Assembly: GCA_026419785.1 (NCBI GenBank)
Contig: JAODTK010005736.1
Location: 124,001 to 188,000 of the forward strand
Origin: Sclerodactyla briareus
Taxonomy: Eukaryota; Echinodermata; Holothuroidea; Dendrochirotida; Sclerodactylidae
Length of the DNA: 64,000 bases
Direction of reading: 5' to 3'
The translations under genes were made by a program, and so were the position numbers. Numbering within the stretch: the first letter of the stretch is position 1; each line of letters opens with the position of its first letter. The notes beneath the pieces were generated by a model. The model saw only the letters and a list, made by a program, of their open reading frames with translations. It made no database searches and had not been told where the DNA came from. Below, piece by piece: positions 56,561 to 64,000 of this stretch.

Positions 56561-56899
56561 TTTTCCAGTCTCACGATATAACCTCTGTTGTTCCAGCCTG
56601 CCATTGTCATCAATGATGATACGCAGGACGAAGCTAAACTCTCGTGGCCCCTGCGGGCCTTGCTTCCAGGAACAGGAGATTGGGGGGATGTTGATCCACA
56701 CTATCCGACTGCATGCAGGCGTCGGCAGATATGAAGGTCAAATCATTGGATTTGGAACTATGGCCGGTGAGCGTGGTTCGTCTTGTTCCAAACACTGTTG
56801 TCCCTCATCTGTTCATTGTGACCCCGAATCACCCGTAAAAAATCACACGGCATATCTTTTAAATTCGAACCAGAGAAAATTTGAGGAAGCAGTTGTTTA

Positions 56900-57185
56900 G
56901 AATGACTAACTGTTTTGCGAAGTGAAAATAATGTGTTGAATTTCAATAGAAAACAAGATTGTTTACTAGGTTTTGCAAGTATGGACAATCATTTATTATT
57001 GCATGGTGGATGCTTTTCTATATTGCGCAATACACATGAATAAAACTTCAAAGGACTGTCACTCCGTAACGGAGGGGGTCGTATGACCTTCGTGTTTGAA
57101 CTGACGCACTCAGTTTTTCTCCAGCTATATACTACCCACTTTAATTATTCCTTCTGCATTGTCCTCTAAGGGTACGTGACACATG
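56900..57185 (+). repeat. Dispersed repeat family 6, copy B (second half only)
   Basis: Matches the later half of the family: gcgaagtgaaaata, aatttcaatagaaaacaa, ttgcaagtatggaca, ttattgcatg, attgcgcaata, tcgtatgacctt, gactgacgca.tcagtttttctcc, gtcct.taaggg. It is inverted relative to copy A, with ~340 bp between them. Confidence 0.75.
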
Positions 57186-57360
57186 CTTGCTGTTATACAC
57201 ATGTTGCGCAATATTGGCTAAATAACAGCTTGCAAAACCTCCCCCACTGAACTGCAAAAAACGAAAGTTTTTGTGTTAAAAAATGTTGTCCACTTGAGTC
57301 AGGGGGGTTTGACCCCCCCCCGCCCCGTGGGTCGCACTGCCCCCCCCCCCCCCCCCTTCT
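57185..57360 (+). repeat. Dispersed repeat family 4, copy B
   Basis: Partner of 38780-38940; it abuts family 6 copy B, so two families are joined here. Confidence 0.65.
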
Positions 57361-58040
57361 GTTGATAGTCTCAAGAAGTAAAAATGTGCGGAAGGGATGT
57401 TAAGGGTTCACACCAACTCCCACAATCTTGGAAAACAGAGCATTGCCATGTGGATCATGCAACAATTTCCTCAAACCGGTACAGGTGAAAAAGAGGAAAT
57501 GTCAAAACTACAAGCCAAAATGTTTCAACCAGTGCATAAAAGAGCATTATTTCCATGTGAACTATGACTTGACTTTGAACTTTTATTCATTACAGTTTAG
57601 ATTAGACAAACCCCAGACTGCCAGCCCCGAATTTTAGCTGATCGAGGCCTAATCGGGCGTATTGCGAAATTCCCATTGTGAAGCAAGGGAGATCCCCGCA
57701 AAAGATGTCCTCATGGAATAATAGGATATGGAAGCCTAATTTAATTTAATTATGGTGCGATATCGTCGTTATGTTATCAACGCGCAAAAATTTCAGATCA
57801 TTTGGTAGGTATTAATGCGGGCGCCTCGCATCGCTCCCTCCGTGACGTCCTAAATTCTTCAAATTCAGAAAAATTCCTCAACTCGTGCTAGAATCCGAAA
57901 GTTTGGTTATGAGTGTTTATATACTCTCTTTTCACCTGTGCTGATTGAAGAGAAATCTGTCAATGACAATTGAACTCAAGCTAATTCAATCTGAATGTTG
58001 AACGTCCATGAGGAGAAGATGACAATTGTAGAGCATAGAT
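57361..58040. other. No gene called; Cys-containing ORF noted
   Basis: The ORF from 57428 to 57637 (69 codons) has four Cys in CGSC and KCFNQC words and a basic centre (VKKRKCQNYKPKC). It lacks an ATG in context (starts TTG) and splice support. It may be a fragment of a mobile-element protein, but nothing secures this. Confidence 0.3.
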
Positions 58041-58129
58041 TCAACTAATTTCATTGTACACGATGGCAGTATTAAAGGACAACTGCACTTGGATATACAG
58101 ATGTATATCGAGTACAAATGGAAACCATA

Positions 58130-58640
58130 TCTATAGGTCCAAACCCCATTTAATACGATGTTCGTATGTGGAGTTATTGGCCTTCCCAAAGTTGGTCATT
58201 AGCCAATGCAGAGAAATTAGCGGAATCCAATTACGCGATAATAAATGACGGCCACTTGGAACAACCCGGAGTCGTGTATTTCATTGTTCATCGTTTAAAG
58301 TTGAAATTAGCAGGGGACGGTCTGTTGTACTTTCTCTCACCAAAGTAACATTAACACCTACCACCCACTTAGACTCATCGAACATAGATTAAATGGTTTC
58401 GAAGTGGAAATAAGTGGAATTCAATAAAAAAACAAAGATTGTTGCGGGTTCTGCAAGTGAGACCAGAAGTTATTATGGCATGATGGGATGTTTTTCGATC
58501 TTGCGGCAATAACATGCACAAACTTCAACAAACGTGCTGTAACGACAAAGTGTATGAACTTCGGGTTTGGACACCGCAACCATGTGCCTTATTTTAAACT
58601 TGTATAGCGTGTTACCAAGATATCTATTCATTCAAGGGAC
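58130..58640 (+). repeat. Dispersed repeat family 6, copy C
   Basis: Full-length-looking forward copy. See 55885-56560 for shared words. Confidence 0.75.
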
Positions 58641-58929
58641 GCTCATTGCCCACGTTCGCCATCCGCACTGGCTACTCCTTCCCCCACCCCCACCTTCGGA
58701 CGACTTTACCCATCAGCCCTTCTACATTGAAATCTGTAAAATATGCCTGAAAGCTGGTAAACGACTAGAGGGTTCAAACCTCCAATAGTAACTGAGTTTT
58801 CTGCATGACGCCCTCTTTTTTTCGACGGGAAGAAACTTCAACAGAAAGCCCCAAAAGTTTGAGTTTTTGTTACGTTACAGGACGACCTTTGACCTTAGAA
58901 AAAAGTTTGAAACATCGATTGTGATTTAC

Positions 58930-59072
58930 ATAGATACATACAGACATTATCATACCATACATACATACATACATTACATTACAGACATACATTACAGACA
59001 TACATACATAATACATACATACATACATAAAGACATACATACATATCACCATAACATACAACATACAACAAC
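58930..59072 (+). repeat. (ACAT)n microsatellite, interrupted
   Basis: Runs of acatacatac with att and g slips. ORFs rich in Tyr/Val/Cys/Met or Thr/Tyr/Ile/His on the two strands are its translations. Confidence 0.9.
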
Positions 59073-59465
59073 ATACAGAGGTCGACAGTTTTTATTGCCA
59101 GCTTTGACCACAGTAAACAAACAATCGCCTACAGCAGTAAATAACCATTAGGCAATCATCATATCTGAATGGATTAAGGAAGGGGAGGAAAACCATAAAC
59201 AAACAGCAGGAGCAAAGCTCAATTGAGATGACCATACAACAGGATCGTTTCGTCCAGAGTGGTGGAGCCAATTTGAATTTTATACGATTACTAGCGATGG
59301 CTCTTCCCGTGGCTATTGCTAGATCCCACCAGGTTCAATCCCGGGGACGACTGCCTGTGAACTGATCCTAGACTACAAATTACGAATACGATAGTTTTAC
59401 ACAAATATGGGGTATCTAGTGTAATCATTTCATTAATGGGCTTTGTACTTATTAAAACATATATT

Positions 59466-59546
59466 ACTACATACATACATACATACATAAATACAACATA
59501 CATACATACAGACATACATAAATACATTACATACATACATACATAA
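59466..59546 (+). repeat. (ACAT)n microsatellite, second tract
   Basis: Same motif as 58930-59072 with acataaatac interruptions. Confidence 0.9.
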
Positions 59547-60511
59547 ACTGATGAGGCGTACTCTCGAAAGGATGGGTCAGGTTCCTTGCTATTTTCAAGG
59601 TTCAAGACCCAAGTGAAGGAGTTCGATTAATTATGCAATCGACATTCAAAGCCCATGAAATCCGCCATCTCGTACAACCTGACATTGGGCAATGATAGTT
59701 TATGTGACTTAACGTTCAAGGCTGCTTGCTATTCCCCTAAACCGTCTCTTACAGAGACGTGAGAGACACATGTTAAAGCATTAAACCCCAGGAGTAGCCC
59801 CTAAAACACGACAGCGGTTGTTTTATGTGCATTTTCATTTCCTCCTTTCAGCAATTATGCCTCTATTTTACTCTCAGACGTCAAAACAAATGAGTAAAGG
59901 AGAAGAGCGCCACAAAATATTGAAGTACTGCTTCTCTACGATTACTGATAAACAGATTAAAGAGACATTGGACGCATCGCCCATAACCTGTTACTGATAA
60001 TTAGACGCGTTCGTTTACATGGCCCCCATGCACAACAAAAAATCGTCTCAGTGGTTTATCAGACTATTCTACATCGACATCTCATTGTAACGATTACCGT
60101 GTCAATATCGAATTTCACGTCGAGCAAGCGCCGCCGTCGTTTTTTTTTTGCCAGTAGTTGCAGCAAGACGAGGGTGCCTGGTTAAGGTGTTTGTCGAAAC
60201 CGTATAGATCCTCACCAAAAGTAGGGTTTATGTTACTATCGTTTCCTGCAAGAACACATGCACCCACACGAATTCTATTAGAATTTAACCGAGTCAGCGG
60301 ACTAGCCTTGTTAGAAGTTCTTCGAACTTGGCATTTGCTGGCGTAAATAAAATCGTGGACTCGCTCCTCAAAGGAGTGTAGTGACCACCCCGAGTAACAA
60401 GTGCGTGGGCTTCAGCTTGACTATAGGTATGGTCAGCTCAACGTTATTCATGACCAGAATCATATTGTTCACAAATTTCTCATATTTAAACGCTGGTCTC
60501 ACCGTTTCGCG

Positions 60512-60625
60512 CATGGGCGGGCGATCATGAGGGCGGGGATGTCCCCCAAACATTTTTAGTGGGGGGGCAGAAAAATGAAAGGCTCCTTTTTTCCCCCCCC
60601 CCCCTCCCAATTAATTTGAAGGTTA
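60512..60625 (+). mobile_element. Left end of a hAT-like element
   Basis: catgggcgggcgatcatg followed by ggggatgtcccccaaacatttttagtggg matches the left ends of copies 2-4. A reverse-type G/C-rich segment at 61950-62009 (gggggacatgtcaccacccc...tgccccatgg) could be its other side, but flanking octamers (gtttcgcg, gctgaaag) differ. Confidence 0.5.
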
Positions 60626-62400
60626 AAAAATTAAAACGTCTAACGGTTTATGTATGCCTAAACAGGCTTTTTGCTAATAGATCGCAAATTTTTAGTCTGG
60701 TGTCCAAGAATCACGCATGAATTTTTGCGCGTTTTGCGCCGCAGTGGTCTTCGTGCTATATATTCTACACAATCACCGTTTGGAGAACAAGCAAGCAAGT
60801 GTGCCGTACTTTGGTGTCTAAGTTCATTGACCGGGGGACGATTTAAACCAATTCCTGTAAGATAGAGCCAGCACCGACTGGTAGGCGCGTAGCCAGGCCC
60901 TTAAGTGGGGGGAGTCAAGACGATCTAGTCCCGATGTGGACATTTCTTCCCGGGTTGCCCCTCTGCTGACCCGGTTTCCCTCTGCCAGCTCATGTATTTG
61001 TCTGCCCCCCCCCCCTCCGATGCACCAAATAGCTCAGTTCAGGAACTTCGTCAATGGATCTTGTTGTGGAATTAGATGCTTTTGTTCATATTCCTCAAAT
61101 AGGACCGCTCAATCTCCCAAAGTGGTTCAACCGCAGAATTTTCAGCAAGCAGTCAAAGAGGAAGCACTCGTTCAAGGCTGGTTGCAGTAGCAATGTGTGC
61201 ATCCTGCAGCCCGCTACGTTTTCTATCTTCCTCATTCGTTGTCAGAACCTCTGGCCTTTGGAAGCTTTGTCATTGTCTGCTTTGGCCTCTTCAACAAACC
61301 GTCAGCTTTTCAAGTCTAGAATCAAAAAGCTGTCTCTCACTACTTCATAGCTCTTTCACTGCCTTCTCGAGAGGGCCTCTTCAAAGGTTTAACCTTTGCC
61401 CTCCTGCGCCAATTAAAAAAAAGGCCCAACCTGGGGAATCGCGTTTCCCCGGTACCACGCGGACCCTTACCCTACTCTCTATTCGCGTCTGAATTGAATA
61501 TTATGACCTTGCCGTTACCACGTTAGCTAGTATTTTAATAGAGTTTGTAAATTTAGTGCCGAAGAACTAGCTCTGGTAATTATGAATGTGTTTGTTGGCC
61601 CCTTAGAATGCACGAAATGGCTCCGGCGTGCGGGGCTTCGCCCCTGGACCACACAACCTGGCACGGCCCGGTTCCCTTCCCCCTGAAAAAGGCGCGGAAC
61701 GTTAATATAATTGTACTTAGCAAATTATTACGAATCGCTGCCGCTGTTTTTCGCTGGTGTTGGCTTATAATGTCTCGACAGTATTCTTTTCATCCATCCT
61801 GATGCAAGAGGTCGAATCAGGCAATATTCGTCTGGTTAGCCATGCGCTAGATATGTGCTGAAACATGAGCGTCACCACCGCCTCTCAAATTGGGGGTTTG
61901 GCCACATTTTCAAATTTACTGTTGAAAATTTAAGCTCAATCGACATTTTGAAAAAGTGGGGGGACATGTCACCACCCCGTCCCCCACCTGTTCTGACCCT
62001 GCCCCATGGCTGAAAGGCTGTTGTGCGTGTTGGGAGAGGGTACAGTTTTGTCTTGAAGAATAAGGAAAATTTACTGTGTCACGATGAAAGAAGTCTCCAA
62101 AAAGTGGATGATGTAAACCCCTCGGCCACGTTTTGGGTATAATACATATACTAAAACAATTGACTAGTACATATTCCTCACTGACGACAAAACATAATAT
62201 CGACAATCGCAATCGACGTAGTTAGACATGGTCAACTTTTGAGATTTGTCTTCTACGTTGATCTCTGTGAGGCTCTCAGAATAATCCACTGACTCTCTTC
62301 TCATAACGCAGGCTCGTGTACCTACTCATTAGAATACAGTCTAGGCTATGACCTTCCTCGACTTCTGCTACTATTTTACCGATCGATCGTATTGTGAATC
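60626..62400. other. No gene called; repeat-derived words
   Basis: Includes ggcgcgtagccaggccc at about 60882 (a terminus-like word of invertebrate DNA elements) and gcggggcttcgcccctgg at about 61630. Overlapping ORFs at 60936-61492 occupy three frames of one strand without a motif. Confidence 0.35.
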
Positions 62401-62416
62401 TATGCTCAATACAATA

Positions 62417-62482
62417 TAATAATAATAATAATAATAATAATACTAAACTATATAATATAATAAATATATAATAATAATATAA
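62417..62482 (+). repeat. (AAT)n microsatellite
   Basis: aataataataat, then tataatataataaatatataataataat. Confidence 0.9.
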
Positions 62483-62489
62483 ACCGTAC

Positions 62490-64000
62490 TTATATAGGCG
62501 CCAATAACCGGATGTCCCATCCGCTATACAGCATACTAACAATACCGTGCTTGCAACACCACATTGGGAGGTTTCACCCGGACAAAGTTCCATTCACTGA
62601 ATACAGCTGAAAAGCATTTTTAGAGAGAAGCTTTTTACAGTATGAGTTCATATGATTATGGTTTATGTTTAGACACGGGGCCGAGCAGCTAAGACATCAT
62701 CCCCGTCGATTTAATCCTTTTGTCACGTTAACACATACCAACCTATTACTTTTAGGCCTAAATGCTCCTCAATAGAATCCGCTATGACCTTCATCTTATA
62801 CTCGTCCTAAAATTTCTTCTGGTGTGTATACTACAAGGCTTACTTGACGATTGATGCTATGGGTAAAACAAAATATTGAACACTGTGACCAATTGACTTA
62901 GAATTTACAATGAATGCACAATAAAAATGATACAACCTACTTTTACTGTCAATTGTTTGCAGTATTTACAGTCGATTGCTGGCGGCAGAGTTGTCCGGAA
63001 TTCCTAAAATTCACCAAATAACTGTTCACGGTGTAGGCCTGCTACGTTAAACGATAACGATCGCTGTCAGTTTTGCGCTGGCCTTTTCATTCACAACTCC
63101 TTTTTCGCAACTCCGCCCTCTGTTGAATACATGATTGTAAACAGCTGACAGACCAAGGTTACAACCATGGAATTCTCCGAGCAGTAATGCCATGGGTAAA
63201 ACGCAATAGTTGAACGCCCACTTAGTCTTGTTATCGCTGCAGTGTCACTATACGGGGGATTGGAAGTGACAGGGATCACTATATATTTCAAAAGTAGCAT
63301 CAGCCAAGTTTTTGAAATCATTCAACGTTCCCATTTTGAGGAACTTATTTTTCGATCCTCAGTCATCAAAGCAAATACGGTAACAAGTAAATACGATTCA
63401 ACCAAAAACCAATCATCTCCTCACAATAAACTTCGCGCAAGCAATTTTGAGCAAGACTGCGAACAGTCCTTTGCCACATAAATATTTATAGCTTGCTGCA
63501 TCCCGGTTTTCGGTTCCACATTGAGTCAAGGTTACATAATAGTCTTGTACTTATGGAGAACATTCATAATTCTTGCTTAGCTGTTCGACTGCCCAAAAAA
63601 ACATTGTTTTTTTTTTAAACCAACAGAAGTGGGTCATTAAAGTACAGGATACACAATCGGTTTATCGATATTAATGAGAACTTGAAAATCACCGCTCGAA
63701 AGTTCATCAAGTGGGGCTCCGCCTCAAATTTAGTATTGTTGAAACAAGCGTTTGATTTTGTTCACCTCGCATCAGTCTCATTCCACTCATATGCCAGGAT
63801 TACACTTGAACGAAATCGGTGATTAATCGCACTCAATATTCGTTCCATGGTCTATCACTACACGAGTGATACCCCCTCTTTGTAGAAACGGTTTTCCTCA
63901 TATCGTCAGCTTCAGCGGCCTACTCACAATTAGGATAGGTTTTAGGTTAGGTTTGATTTTAATTTTTCAGATTTCAGTTTTTTCAGATCATCCTTGAAAA
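62490..64000. other. No gene recognised
   Basis: Unique-looking, AT-leaning DNA with only short chance ORFs. Confidence 0.35.

Noticed and set aside
58867-59605. ORFs rich in Tyr/Met/Val/Cys (YVCMYV) and in Thr/Tyr/Ile/His
   Set aside because: They translate the ACAT microsatellites; there is no independent coding evidence.
60936-61492. Three overlapping 84-99-codon ORFs
   Set aside because: They are in different frames of one strand and none has a recognisable motif or conserved composition.

Overview
The window looks like nuclear DNA from a marine invertebrate animal, most likely an echinoderm or another non-chordate deuterostome. The grounds are modest: low coding density, no long uninterrupted ORFs, many diverged mobile elements and microsatellites, long homopolymer runs, and the recurring word taggcctac, which I associate with echinoderm-like genomes. 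No bacterial operons, rRNA genes or CRISPR arrays are visible. Almost every short ORF is a chance frame or a translation of repeats.

Layout. 1-9.3 kb is dense in repeats: the right end of a DNA-transposon-like element (1-1045), a complete non-autonomous element with a perfect 8-bp target-site duplication (2357-4027), and several fragments. 10.2-20.85 kb is repeat-poorer and holds the best gene candidate, a three-exon model. It has a CCAAT box upstream, exons at 10361-10427, 13353-13411 and 18624-18842 with compatible phases, and a polyadenylation signal at 20825. A transposon (15828-17334) sits in its second intron. 21-32 kb has dispersed repeats, a possible first exon of a membrane protein (23390-23563) beside a tRNA-like SINE fragment, and a ~52-bp minisatellite. 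33-35 kb is another copy of the intron element, with five ~195-bp internal monomers. 36-38.3 kb has two repeat blocks in opposite orientation. 40-45 kb has a small inverted-repeat element, a complete transposon (42516-44275) and a polypyrimidine tract. 47-51.6 kb has a candidate first exon, an 18-19-bp minisatellite, a palindrome-rich element and a promoter-like pair of RFX X-boxes. 52.3-53.65 kb is a decayed non-LTR reverse transcriptase. 55.9-64 kb is dispersed repeats and ACAT/AAT microsatellites.

Main result: at least five elements (right end at 1045; 2357-4027; 15828-17334; 32983-34877; 42516-44275) have ends of the type CAGGGGCGGCG...CGCCGCCCCTG, and those testable have 8-bp flanking duplications that are perfect or near-perfect (weak for one). 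They have different tandem arrays inside. They look like non-autonomous hAT-type elements and no transposase is visible in the window. The gene calls are ab initio readings of splice signals, phase and promoter words. None was matched to a known protein.
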